From Burkholderiales bacterium (lineage in GTDB: Bacteria > Pseudomonadota > Gammaproteobacteria > Burkholderiales > Burkholderiaceae_C), in the NCBI GenBank assembly GCA_027484405.1, contig JAIXTA010000035.1, forward strand, positions 1-64,000: DNA of 64,000 bases. Direction: 5' to 3'. The notes beneath the pieces were generated by a model, which was not told where the DNA came from, did no database searches, and saw only the letters and a list, made by a program, of their open reading frames with translations. Numbering within the stretch: the stretch's first letter is position 1; each line of letters opens with the position of its first letter. Below are positions 50,805 to 60,029 of this stretch, piece after piece. The translations under genes were made by a program, and so were the position numbers.

Positions 50805-53225
50805 ATGGATATCAAATTGGATTTCTCTCGGCTGGTAGGCTGCATGGTTGCTGCCGTGACTTGCCTAGGTTTGGGTGCTACGGCCGAAGCGCAGCAATCA
50901 GCCGCGCAAGACGAAGCGCGGAGCGCAAGCGCATCCCAGCAACAGCAGCTTGGGGTTCCTAGAATTGTTTCCAGGGACGTCGCTGATCCTCGACGGGAGC
51001 CCGCCTCCCAGACGCCAGGGCAATCTCTGGGCGCGCAGCAGATGCTCAAGCCCGCGGATGCGCCACCGGTCAAGCCGACGCCTTCGGAGTTTGAAGCGTT
51101 TGTCGAGAGCAGCATCGGGCAACCGCTGCGCCGATTCGGGGCTGCTTATTTTGAGGCGTCCAAAGAGCCAGGGTTCGAAGCCGACTCAGCTGTTCCTGGT
51201 GACTACGTCGTAGGTCCGGGCGATGAAATCTGGGTCCGTGCTTCGGGCCAGATCGAAATGGACGTCAGAACCCGAGTCGATCGCACCGGTGCGATCGTGA
51301 TTCCGCGGGTTGGTGTAGTTGCCGTCGCAGGTGTTCGTCAGGATCAGCTATCTGCACACCTGGCTGCTGCAGTCGCTCGTACCTTCAAGGGCTTTGAACT
51401 GAATGCCACTATTGGCACCGTGCGTGGTGCACGGGTGCTGGTGGTGGGGCAAGCCAAGCGGCCCGGCAGCTACACCCTGAGCGGGCTGACCACCTTTGCC
51501 AATGCGGTGTTTGCGTCCGGCGGGCCAAGCGCCGCAGGTTCCATGCGCAAGATTCAGTTGCGCCGCGGGGGCCAGCTGGTGGCGGAACTGGATCTTTATG
51601 ATTTGCTGCTTAAGGGTGAAACCAAGCAGGATGTCCGCATCCAGTCGGGTGATGTGATCTTTTTTGCGCCGATCGGCCGGCAGGTTGCTGTGGCCGGCGC
51701 TGTCAATGCGCCAGGCATCTTTGAGTTGGGATCCGGGACGCAGTCGCTTGCGGACGCCATTGCATTTGCGGGGGGGCTGACGACAACCGCATCTGGCCAG
51801 CGTGTCGTGATGGAGCGCATTCAGGATCGCAAGTCGCGCCGCGTCGAAGAGCTCAACCTCGACCCAGCCGGTCTGGCCAAGCCACTCTCAGACGGCGACC
51901 TGGTGCGGGTGTTCTCTGTCAGCCCGCAGTTTGCAAATGATGTGAATTTGCGCGGCTTTGTCGCGCAGCCCGCCCGCCTTGCCTGGCGGGAAGGTATGCG
52001 TGTGAGCGACGTCATTCCAGACAAGACGGCGCTGGTGTCCCGCGATTACTGGTTGCGCCGCAATGGCGCCGTCGCTGCGTCTGCCTTGGCGCCTTGGCAG
52101 GTCAAAACTCAAAACAGCGGGCCTGCAGAGCGCAGCACAAGCGGCTCCTCCCAAAGAGCGCCGAACGGCAACGCTGAAGACGCGTCTGGCATCGACTCAT
52201 ACAGCCGGCTGCGGCGTGGCGACACGGATGATGTGCAGCAAAACCGTGTTTCGCAGACTCTGGCGCAGGAGATCCGCCGCCAGGAGTCGATCAATTGGGA
52301 CTACGCCCTGATTGAGCGGCGCGCCGACGATTCATCTACCGAGCTGATCCCGGTTGATCTTGGCAAGGCGGTCCTTGAACGAAGCCCGGCGCATGACGTT
52401 CCGCTTCGTCCCGGCGACACCATCACTGTGTTTTCCACGAGTGACATCCGAGTGCCGGTGTCCAAGCAGTCGCGCATTGTTCGGCTGGAGGGAGAATTTG
52501 TGCGGCCAGGGGTGTATCGGGCCCGCCCCGGAGAAACTTTGCGGCAACTGGTTGAGCGCGTGGGCGGCCTGGCGGCCACGGCCTACCTGCCAGCGGCCGA
52601 GCTCACACGGGAATCGACTCGTATTGCCCAGCAGCAGCGGCTGCGCGAGCTGGCGGACCGCCTGGAGCGTGAACTGCAGATTGCCAGCAGCAACCGCGCC
52701 GGCGGAGCAGGTACGGATGCTGCAGCTGTGGCTGCGCAACAGGCTGCCCAGGCTGCGTTTGTGAGCCGTATCCGCTCCGTACAGGCCACAGGGCGCATTG
52801 TTCTTGAACTGCCCGAGACGCCCAGCACAGCAGATTTGCCGTCCATCCCGGTTGAAGATGGAGATACCTTATTCGTTCCGACTAGGCCTTCCGTAGTGAG
52901 CGTGCTGGGTGCGGTCTACAACGAGGGCGCGTTCCTTCACATTGAGGCAAAGAACGTTGCGGACTACCTGGGTCAAGCTGGTGGGCCCACGCGCACAGCC
53001 GACGACAGCCGTATCTATGTTGTCGGTGCGGATGGTGCAGTCAGTCAGCGACCAGGTACGTGGTTTGGCATTCGGAGCGGGAGACGGCTGCTTCCAGGCG
53101 ACACAATTGTCGTGCCGGAAACGCTCGACCGCTTTGCCTTCACGAGAGAGCTGAAGGACTGGTCGCAGATCTTCTATCAGTTCGCGCTTGGCGTTGCTGG
53201 TCTGCGCAGCCTCAGGGGGCTTTGA
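50805..53225 (+). CDS. SLBB-domain polysaccharide export outer-membrane protein
   Basis: An 806-residue secreted protein. Signal peptide up to ATAEAQ; a polysaccharide-export N-terminal domain (DYVVGPGDEIWVRASGQIEMD, TGAIVIPRVGVVAVAGVRQDQL); then several SLBB beta-grasp repeats (VLVVGQAKRPGSYTLSGLTT, VAVAGAVNAPGIFELGSGTQ, VRLEGEFVRPGVYRARPGE, VSVLGAVYNEGAFLHIEAK). No lipobox is seen. It belongs to the Wza/OtsA-like group of outer-membrane export channels, longer than classic Wza. It overlaps wzz, confirming a Wzx/Wzy-type export unit. Confidence 0.92.
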   Translation: MDIKLDFSRLVGCMVAAVTCLGLGATAEAQQSAAQDEARSASASQQQQLGVPRIVSRDVADPRREPASQTPGQSLGAQQMLKPADAPPVKPTPSEFEAFVESSIGQPLRRFGAAYFEASKEPGFEADSAVPGDYVVGPGDEIWVRASGQIEMDVRTRVDRTGAIVIPRVGVVAVAGVRQDQLSAHLAAAVARTFKGFELNATIGTVRGARVLVVGQAKRPGSYTLSGLTTFANAVFASGGPSAAGSMRKIQLRRGGQLVAELDLYDLLLKGETKQDVRIQSGDVIFFAPIGRQVAVAGAVNAPGIFELGSGTQSLADAIAFAGGLTTTASGQRVVMERIQDRKSRRVEELNLDPAGLAKPLSDGDLVRVFSVSPQFANDVNLRGFVAQPARLAWREGMRVSDVIPDKTALVSRDYWLRRNGAVAASALAPWQVKTQNSGPAERSTSGSSQRAPNGNAEDASGIDSYSRLRRGDTDDVQQNRVSQTLAQEIRRQESINWDYALIERRADDSSTELIPVDLGKAVLERSPAHDVPLRPGDTITVFSTSDIRVPVSKQSRIVRLEGEFVRPGVYRARPGETLRQLVERVGGLAATAYLPAAELTRESTRIAQQQRLRELADRLERELQIASSNRAGGAGTDAAAVAAQQAAQAAFVSRIRSVQATGRIVLELPETPSTADLPSIPVEDGDTLFVPTRPSVVSVLGAVYNEGAFLHIEAKNVADYLGQAGGPTRTADDSRIYVVGADGAVSQRPGTWFGIRSGRRLLPGDTIVVPETLDRFAFTRELKDWSQIFYQFALGVAGLRSLRGL

Positions 53226-54370
53226 TGGACCGTGATCTTCGAGACCAGGCGGCGTTGGACGCCAGTGTTGGTTCGGTTGATGCGATCACGGCCCGCGAGC
53301 TGGTTGCTGCAATCAAGGGGTACTGGCGTTGGATCACATTCCTCCCGGTGTGCGCTGCCGCGGCAACGTTTGCGGTTACTTTTCTCATGTCGCCTCAGTT
53401 CACGGCAAAGGCGCTGCTGATGCCCCCGCAGCAGCAGCAAAGTCTCGCGGCCGCTGCACTCCAATCGCTTGGCGCACTTGGAGGCCTCGCCGGAGCCGTT
53501 GCGCCTCTGCGCAGCCCAGCCGATCAATACGTGGCGCTCATGCAATCGGATAACGCGCTGGATCGCCTGATCTCAGAAAACGACCTGCACACTGTCTACA
53601 AGAAGGAGCTTCGGTCCGAGGTGCGCGAGCGCTTGGCAAGCCGCTCTCGGATTGAGGTGAACAAGAAGAACGGCCTCATCCAAGTCGAAGTGGACGACAC
53701 TGATCCATCTCGGGCGGCTCGACTTGCAAATGGCTATGTCGAGCAACTGCGTCGCCTGACCAGCGAACTGGCTGTATCCGAGGCTCAGCAGCGGCGGAAG
53801 TTCTTCGAGGGGCAACTGGCTCAAGTCAACAAGCAGCTTGCAGCCGCACAGGGTGCCTTGCAAGCGACCGGCTTGAACGAAGGGGTCATTCGCTCCGAGC
53901 CCAAGGCAGCCGCCGAGAACTATGCGAGGCTGCGTGCGCAACTTACCGCAGCAGAAGTCCGCTTGCAGACGAAGAGGGCGTTCCTTGCCGATGGCTCGGC
54001 AGAGCTGTCGCAGGCCAGGGAAGAAATCGCGGCGCTCCGCACTCAGCTGAATCGGCTTGAGACGACACTTACTGGATCGAGTGATACAGGCTATATGGTC
54101 AAGTACCGAGATGCCAAGTATTACGAGGCATTGTTCGAGATATTTGCTAAGCAGTTTGAGCTCGCACGGGTCGACGAAGCACGCGAAGGCGCTTTGATCC
54201 AGGTAATTGATAAGGCTGAGGCGCCTGACGTCAAGAGCGGTCCCAAAAGGTTTTTTTTGGCCGCAGTGATCTGGCTTCTTGCAGTCATTAGCGTGTTTTT
54301 CTTTGTTGCGACTCGCTTGTTTCTGCGCAAGATCGATTCTTCGCAGGCCTCGGCGCCACCAAGCAACTGA
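53225..54370 (+). CDS. Wzz/Wzc-type chain-length determinant protein
   Basis: A 381-residue polysaccharide co-polymerase. Two membrane helices (about 36-56 and 344-366) flank a periplasmic coiled-coil domain (QRRKFFEGQLAQVNKQLAAAQ; LTAAEVRLQTKRAFL). The Pro-rich segment before helix 2 reads EAPDVKSGPKR. There is no cytoplasmic tyrosine-kinase domain. It sets polymer length with the Wzy protein encoded downstream. The start overlaps the SLBB stop as TGATG. Confidence 0.92.
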   Translation: MDRDLRDQAALDASVGSVDAITARELVAAIKGYWRWITFLPVCAAAATFAVTFLMSPQFTAKALLMPPQQQQSLAAAALQSLGALGGLAGAVAPLRSPADQYVALMQSDNALDRLISENDLHTVYKKELRSEVRERLASRSRIEVNKKNGLIQVEVDDTDPSRAARLANGYVEQLRRLTSELAVSEAQQRRKFFEGQLAQVNKQLAAAQGALQATGLNEGVIRSEPKAAAENYARLRAQLTAAEVRLQTKRAFLADGSAELSQAREEIAALRTQLNRLETTLTGSSDTGYMVKYRDAKYYEALFEIFAKQFELARVDEAREGALIQVIDKAEAPDVKSGPKRFFLAAVIWLLAVISVFFFVATRLFLRKIDSSQASAPPSN

Positions 54371-54461
54371 AAATCCATTTGTAAGTGCTGCATATCTGTG
54401 CGAACTTTGCTGAGTTGTTTTTTGCAGAGGTCAGGTGCTGCTTTGAGCAGAGTAAGTGAAT

Positions 54462-55757
54462 ATGAGAGATAGAACGATTGCCGTCATCGGGTTGGGGTAT
54501 GTCGGACTGCCGCTTGCTGTCGAGTTCGGCAAGAAATACTCGGTTATCGGATTCGATATCCAATCTGCGCGAATCGAAGAGTTGAGTCGCGGCTTCGATC
54601 GAACCAGGGAGTGTTCGGCAGAGCAGCTTGCAGACAGCAAGTTCCTGCGATATACCGCTAGTGTCGACGAGTTGCGTTCCGCGCAAATTTTCATTGTGAC
54701 GGTGCCAACACCTGTTGACACCGCGAATCGGCCGGACTTTACACCTCTGGTCTCGGCAAGCGAAACGGTTGGGCGTGTGATCTCCCCAGGCGCTTTGGTG
54801 ATCTACGAGTCCACTGTCTATCCAGGAGCAACCGAAGAGGTTTGTGTGCCAGTTCTCGAGAGAGTAAGTGGCCTGCGCTTCAATATAGAATTCTTCTGTG
54901 GCTACAGTCCCGAGCGGATCAACCCGGGCGACAAAACTAATACCCTGACCAAGATTCGCAAGATTACCAGCGGTAGTAATGACGCAGTTGCCAATGAGGT
55001 CGATGCACTATATGCGAGCATCGTTGAGGCTGGCACATGGAAGGCTAGCAGTATCAAGGTTGCAGAAGCTGCCAAAGTTATTGAAAATACCCAGCGCGAT
55101 TTGAATATTGCTTTTGTTAATGAGCTTTCACTGATTTGTGAGCGTCTCGGTATTGATACCATGGATGTGCTCGATGCAGCCGGCACCAAATGGAATTTTC
55201 TGCCATTCAAGCCAGGCATGGTTGGCGGGCACTGCATTGGTGTTGATCCTTATTACTTAACGCATAAGGCAGAGCAGCTGGGCTACCACCCACAAGTGAT
55301 TCTAGCTGGACGACGGATCAATGACGGTATGGCTCGCCACGCCGCTCAAGCATTCGTCAAAAAAATGGTACAAGCAGGAGTTAACATCAGCAAGGCGACT
55401 GTCGGAGTGCTCGGTATCACGTTCAAGGAAAACTGTCCCGACATCCGTAACAGCAAGATTGTGGACATGATTCATGAGCTTGAAGGTTGGGGCATTCGAG
55501 TTCAGGTCTCGGATCCATGGGCTGATCCGGATGAGGTGAAGCATGAGTATGGCTTGCAGCTCTCCACGTTCGGCGCCGAGACAGGGTTTGATGCGATCAT
55601 CGTTGCGATCGGACACAACGAATTTCGTGCGATGACCCCGCAACAGCTGCGCGGGCTCTGCAGAGCCGACTGCCGTCAGCCGCTGATTGGTGATTTGAAG
55701 AGCTTGTATCCGCGCGACCGGCTCACCGAATACGGTTTCGATGTATTCCGCCTTTGA
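54462..55757 (+). CDS. UDP-N-acetylhexosamine 6-dehydrogenase (WbpO/TviB type)
   Basis: A 431-residue UDP-sugar dehydrogenase, NAD-dependent, making a UDP-HexNAc uronic acid. The Rossmann motif is GLGYVGLP (10-17), TVPTPVD follows, the catalytic Cys258 is in GGHCIGVDPYY, and ITFKENCPDIRNSKI and FGAETGFDAIIVAIGHNEF lie in the C-terminal half. WbpO/TviB-like enzymes act on UDP-GalNAc or UDP-GlcNAc; which one cannot be read here. GC content falls noticeably from about 54.3 kb. It overlaps the next gene by 17 bp. Confidence 0.93.
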   Translation: MRDRTIAVIGLGYVGLPLAVEFGKKYSVIGFDIQSARIEELSRGFDRTRECSAEQLADSKFLRYTASVDELRSAQIFIVTVPTPVDTANRPDFTPLVSASETVGRVISPGALVIYESTVYPGATEEVCVPVLERVSGLRFNIEFFCGYSPERINPGDKTNTLTKIRKITSGSNDAVANEVDALYASIVEAGTWKASSIKVAEAAKVIENTQRDLNIAFVNELSLICERLGIDTMDVLDAAGTKWNFLPFKPGMVGGHCIGVDPYYLTHKAEQLGYHPQVILAGRRINDGMARHAAQAFVKKMVQAGVNISKATVGVLGITFKENCPDIRNSKIVDMIHELEGWGIRVQVSDPWADPDEVKHEYGLQLSTFGAETGFDAIIVAIGHNEFRAMTPQQLRGLCRADCRQPLIGDLKSLYPRDRLTEYGFDVFRL

Positions 55758-56940
55758 GCGAACCAGTAAGGCCGGCGCGCTGTCGCAATTGGCGGGCGTC
55801 GGCTTTGTTTATTTCCTGCTGGCGACTGGTACAGTGAGTGCGTTTGAGTACGCTCGGCACTGGTTCTTCATATATCTCTTTGGTCTGTTGCTGGTGTTGC
55901 TTGCCATCCGCTTCACCGGTGTGGTACGCGACCTCGTTGTCAATGCACTCCTGTGTGCGATTTGGCTATCGCCAGCGCTGATTATTTATTTGATCATGGG
56001 GCTGCGGGCACAGGATGTCGAGCTCTTCGTGAACCGAATCGAAGGCGCTTTTGTAATTACCGTGATTGCCGCCGCACTTTCGATGGCATTCATCAGGCAT
56101 TACGGTGAGGCGATGTTTCAGCGACGGTTCATCGAGGTGGCTGCGATCATTTTGATTCTGACCTTCTTCTACAAGCTTCAGTTCGGATTTTTCGATCGTC
56201 AAACCCGCTTTTTTCTCAATGGCCCGATCGTTTTTTCCTGGCTCATGTGTTACTCAGCAGTGCTTGTGTTCCTGCTTGTAGGAAATCATGATCGATCAAT
56301 GCGAGTCGCCTGGTTTCTACCTGTTTTCATTCTCGCCGCATTGTGGAGCGCATCGAAGGGGCCTATTCTGGCGTTGATGCTCACGTGCGCCAAGATCTAC
56401 GTTGATCGGCCTTTGAGTCTGCATTATCTCAAGCTTGGGGCGATTGTCGCGGGGTTGCTTGCACTCCTGTTCATCATCATGCCTGTTGAAGAGACAAATC
56501 GCCTACTGGCCTTGGCACGTTTGTTCGATGGCAGTATGAGTTCGGATGAGGATTATGCTTCAGTGGGTATTCGTGCGGATATGTGGATTTCTGCCTATGA
56601 CATCTTCATGGAGTATCCGCTCTTTGGTGTTGGGGCGACCAATTGGCAGTTTCACAGCATCTTCGGCGATTTGCTCTATCCGCATAATCTTTGGCTCGAG
56701 TTGGCGGCCGAGACTGGTTTGGTGGGTGTTGCTGTTTTTGCCGCAACGATCGGCTTGATTTGGTGGAGAACTTCCTATTTCGGTCGTCTTACCATTTTGT
56801 TTTTTCTTGTTTGCTCATCAGTAAGTGGCGATATGTCCTATATCCGCATGATGTTGGCGGTGCCACTCGCTTCCGCGCTTTGCCGTGTATACAAGATTGG
56901 GCCGACCCCCTCATCAAGATCTGCAGTGATCCATGCATGA
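55741..56940 (+). CDS. Wzy-like O-antigen/polysaccharide polymerase or ligase
   Basis: A 399-residue polytopic protein with about ten helices. The large periplasmic loop near the C-terminus carries PHNLWLELAAETGLVG, the HN..LE..ETG signature of the Wzy_C/O-antigen ligase superfamily. In a locus with Wzx, Wzz and an SLBB channel, polymerisation of lipid-linked repeats is the likelier role. Lower GC and less biased codons than the flanks suggest horizontal acquisition. Confidence 0.8.
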   Translation: MYSAFERTSKAGALSQLAGVGFVYFLLATGTVSAFEYARHWFFIYLFGLLLVLLAIRFTGVVRDLVVNALLCAIWLSPALIIYLIMGLRAQDVELFVNRIEGAFVITVIAAALSMAFIRHYGEAMFQRRFIEVAAIILILTFFYKLQFGFFDRQTRFFLNGPIVFSWLMCYSAVLVFLLVGNHDRSMRVAWFLPVFILAALWSASKGPILALMLTCAKIYVDRPLSLHYLKLGAIVAGLLALLFIIMPVEETNRLLALARLFDGSMSSDEDYASVGIRADMWISAYDIFMEYPLFGVGATNWQFHSIFGDLLYPHNLWLELAAETGLVGVAVFAATIGLIWWRTSYFGRLTILFFLVCSSVSGDMSYIRMMLAVPLASALCRVYKIGPTPSSRSAVIHA

Positions 56941-58202
56941 GTTATAAGTCGTCGGGGTTGCTGGCAGGAGCATCATTCGCAGGCTATTTCACGCTGCTCG
57001 GATTGACGCCATTCATCACTCGCGTTTACGGGCCGGTGAGCATTGGCGAGTTTGCGGTGCTCGGTTCGATCATCCTGTGGTTGCTCCCGGTTCTGACGCT
57101 GGGCAACGAGGTCGGCATTCTGAATGCCGGTCGCCAAGCAGACGCATTGCGTTATCTGGTCCGCGCGCTGACGTCAATTTTTGTGGTGGGGGCTGTCGCC
57201 TTTGCGATCGGCCTGTGCCTTGCGCTCTACCCTACCGGCCTCTTGGCAAAGGTGCCGAATTGGGCGTTCCTCAGTGCACCAGTCATTGCAGTCGTTGCGT
57301 CTCTGAGCGCGCTGCTCATCAATTATCAGATCTGGCAGCACAGGGATCGAATTGTCGCAAGTGCCCTGTATGTGAACTTGGGTTTCCGTGGGGCGCTCCA
57401 GCTGGCTGCCGGCCTCCTATCGCCATCCCTACTGTCGCTGGTGGTCGGAGAGTTCTTCGGACGTCTGCTCGCATGGCGCATTGCCGATCCTAAGGCCTTA
57501 GTGCTGCGGATAAAGATCTTGCGGCGTGCCGTCTCTCTCAAGGCAGTGTCTGCGGCAGTTACGCCATATGCGCGCTACGTCACGCCCAAGGTACTGCTGG
57601 AGAACTTTGTCATCTGGGCACCGGCGTTCTTGATTGCACTTCTGCATGGCCCCCTGGCTGCAGGCCTCGTGTCCATTGCGCAGCGGCTGGGCGCAACGCC
57701 AGTCACGATCTTCAATCAGTCTTTTGGCTCCGTGTTGCACCGAAAGCTTTCGCGCACGGAATCTCCTACACGTCGCTCGATCGTGCTTCTGCTCGTCATT
57801 GTGTCGAGTGTCACCGCAGCTATGTACGTTGCGACCGATAAACTGCTGCAAGTGGCTGGCGTGCCCCTGTTCGAGGCGGTTTTCGGATCCGCCTGGGGTG
57901 GATTGGCAGAGATCATCGAACTGTTGTTGCCGGTTTATTGCATCCAGTTCGCTCTCGTGCCGTTGGAGCGCATCCTGCTGCAAAGAAAGATGCTCAGGCT
58001 CAATCTCTTTGCATCGGTGACCAACGCCGCAGTGCTGGTGCTTGTCTTTGTTGCCGCATCAGCAAGGACCTGGACGCTTGAGGTCACGCTGCACAGTCTT
58101 GTGATCGGACTCTGCGCTTCCAGCGTGTTCTGGGCCTTGGTGTCCGTGGGCTACGTGCTGCGCGGACTCGAGTCACGCAGCCTTGAATCACATTCAGGAT
58201 AG
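56937..58202 (+). CDS. Wzx-like polysaccharide flippase
   Basis: A 421-residue membrane protein with about 12 helices and a MATE/PST topology. SYKSSGLLAGASFAGYFTLL and TRVYGPVSIGEFAVLGSIIL at the N-terminus fit Wzx flippases, which move undecaprenyl-linked repeats across the inner membrane. It overlaps the polymerase stop as ATGA. Substrate specificity cannot be inferred. Confidence 0.85.
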   Translation: MSYKSSGLLAGASFAGYFTLLGLTPFITRVYGPVSIGEFAVLGSIILWLLPVLTLGNEVGILNAGRQADALRYLVRALTSIFVVGAVAFAIGLCLALYPTGLLAKVPNWAFLSAPVIAVVASLSALLINYQIWQHRDRIVASALYVNLGFRGALQLAAGLLSPSLLSLVVGEFFGRLLAWRIADPKALVLRIKILRRAVSLKAVSAAVTPYARYVTPKVLLENFVIWAPAFLIALLHGPLAAGLVSIAQRLGATPVTIFNQSFGSVLHRKLSRTESPTRRSIVLLLVIVSSVTAAMYVATDKLLQVAGVPLFEAVFGSAWGGLAEIIELLLPVYCIQFALVPLERILLQRKMLRLNLFASVTNAAVLVLVFVAASARTWTLEVTLHSLVIGLCASSVFWALVSVGYVLRGLESRSLESHSG

Positions 58203-58207
58203 AGAGT

Positions 58208-60022
58208 ATGTGTGGGATATTTGGGTTGATCTCGCGATCAGCGGTTTCAAGCAAGGATCTGAGTCAACTGAGTAACGCGGCCCGGCGCCGCGGCAAGGAT
58301 TCAAGCGGCCTCGTCGTCGTGCGCAGCGACGAGCCGTACGCCATCTACCGTGCTGCACTGGACGTACGGGCACTGCTTGCGGAGGTCCGCAGCGGTGACA
58401 CCACGGTCGCGCTGGGCCACAGCCGGTTGATCACCAACGGCAACGACGACAACCAGCCTGTTGTGAGGGACGGTGTCATCGTGATTCACAATGGCATCAT
58501 CGTGAACGCTGATGCCCTGTGGAAGCTTCGGCGCGGCAAGCGCCAGCTTGAAGTTGACACCGAAGTTATTGCGGCGATCGTTGCCGAGATGATCGAAGAC
58601 GGTGAGTCGCTGGACAACATTGCCGGATACATCGCGCGTGAATGCCGCGGCACGGTGTCATGCGCCATCGCTGTACCTGCGCTGGGCAAACTGGTTCTGC
58701 TGACCAACAACGGCAGCTTGTATGTTGGGGAGACGGCGGATAGCACCTACTTCTACTCGGAAGCGTATGCGCTGAGCGAAGTCGGCTGCTCGAATGTCCG
58801 TCAGGTGCAGGAGCCCATGGTTCTCGACATTCCACGGTCTGCCGAACCTTTCGTGATCAGCAATCTTGCCGGGCGCAGCAACAATCTTGTGCCGGCTCTG
58901 GGGAGCAATGCTGAAGAGGAAAGGTCTCTGCAGCATCTGCGCCATCAGCTGCGCCGCTGTTCCCGCTGCATCCTGCCGGAAACCATGCCGTTCATACGCT
59001 TCGACGAGCAGGGGGTCTGCAATTACTGCAAGCACTACAAGCCCAAGAACAAGCTCAAGTCGCGCGAACGCTTCCTCGAACTGCTTGACGGCTACCGCGT
59101 GAACGGCAACGTCCCATGCATCGTTCCGTTTTCAGGCGGTCGCGACAGCACATACGCAATTCACGTGATCGTGAACGAGCTGGGGATCAGGCCGATCACC
59201 ATGACCTACGACTGGGGCATGGTGACCGACCTGGCCCGTCGGAACATCAGCCGCGTCTGTTCGCAGCTGAAGCTCGAAAACATCATCATCGCGGATGACA
59301 TCGAGAAGAAGCGCGGATACATCCGCAAGAATCTGCAAGCATGGCTGAAGCGTCCGCACCTCGGCATGCTCAACCTGCTCATGGCGGGCGACAAGCACTT
59401 CTTCCGCCACATCGAGAGCGTGAAGCAAGAGACCGGGATTGAGCTGAACCTCTGGGGAATGAATCCGTTGGAAGTCACTCATTTCAAGGCAGGATTCCTC
59501 GGATTCCCGCCCGATTTCGAGACGGAGCAGGTGTTCTATACAGGCACCTTGAACCAGCTTAAGTATCAGTGGCTGCGCATCAAGGAGGTCGCCAAGAACC
59601 CGGCCTACCTGAACGACTCCATCTGGGACACGCTGTCCGGAGAGTTCTACCGGAGCGTCAAGAAGAAGACCGGTTTCCACAACATCTTCGACTACTGGGA
59701 CTGGAACGAGCAGCACATCGATTCCGTGCTCGATACCTACGATTGGGAGCGAGCTCCAGACACTCGCTCGACCTGGCGTATCGGCGACGGCACGGCAGCG
59801 TTCTACAACTACGTCTATTACACCGTTGCTGGCTTTTCGGAGTTCGACACGTTCCGCAGCAATCAGATCCGTGAAGGCGTCATGACGCGCGATGAAGCAC
59901 TTGAAAAGGTTGCAGTGGAGAACCAGCCACGGTATCCGAATATCAAGTGGTATCTCGATGCGATCGGCATGGACTTCAATTCCGTGATCCAGCGCGTCAA
60001 CAGCATTCCTCGGCTCTACTGA
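58208..60022 (+). CDS. Fusion of class II glutaminase and N-acetyl sugar amidotransferase (WbpG type)
   Basis: A 604-residue two-domain enzyme. Residues 1-220 are an Ntn-type glutaminase: Cys2 nucleophile after Met, RRRGKDSSG, LGHSRLIT, HNGIIVN (Asn95, Gly96) and DTEV. Residues 245-604 match WbpG/PseA-type N-acetyl sugar amidotransferases: zinc-like CSRCILPETMPF (Cys251, 254) with GVCNYC (Cys271, 274), and the PP-loop PFSGGRDSTYA (about 307-317). The fused glutaminase should feed ammonia directly to amidate or amidinate a sugar uronate, replacing the separate HisH/HisF-type partners. It fits with the upstream UDP-HexNAc dehydrogenase. Confidence 0.88.
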   Translation: MCGIFGLISRSAVSSKDLSQLSNAARRRGKDSSGLVVVRSDEPYAIYRAALDVRALLAEVRSGDTTVALGHSRLITNGNDDNQPVVRDGVIVIHNGIIVNADALWKLRRGKRQLEVDTEVIAAIVAEMIEDGESLDNIAGYIARECRGTVSCAIAVPALGKLVLLTNNGSLYVGETADSTYFYSEAYALSEVGCSNVRQVQEPMVLDIPRSAEPFVISNLAGRSNNLVPALGSNAEEERSLQHLRHQLRRCSRCILPETMPFIRFDEQGVCNYCKHYKPKNKLKSRERFLELLDGYRVNGNVPCIVPFSGGRDSTYAIHVIVNELGIRPITMTYDWGMVTDLARRNISRVCSQLKLENIIIADDIEKKRGYIRKNLQAWLKRPHLGMLNLLMAGDKHFFRHIESVKQETGIELNLWGMNPLEVTHFKAGFLGFPPDFETEQVFYTGTLNQLKYQWLRIKEVAKNPAYLNDSIWDTLSGEFYRSVKKKTGFHNIFDYWDWNEQHIDSVLDTYDWERAPDTRSTWRIGDGTAAFYNYVYYTVAGFSEFDTFRSNQIREGVMTRDEALEKVAVENQPRYPNIKWYLDAIGMDFNSVIQRVNSIPRLY

Positions 60023-60029
60023 CCGGCAT

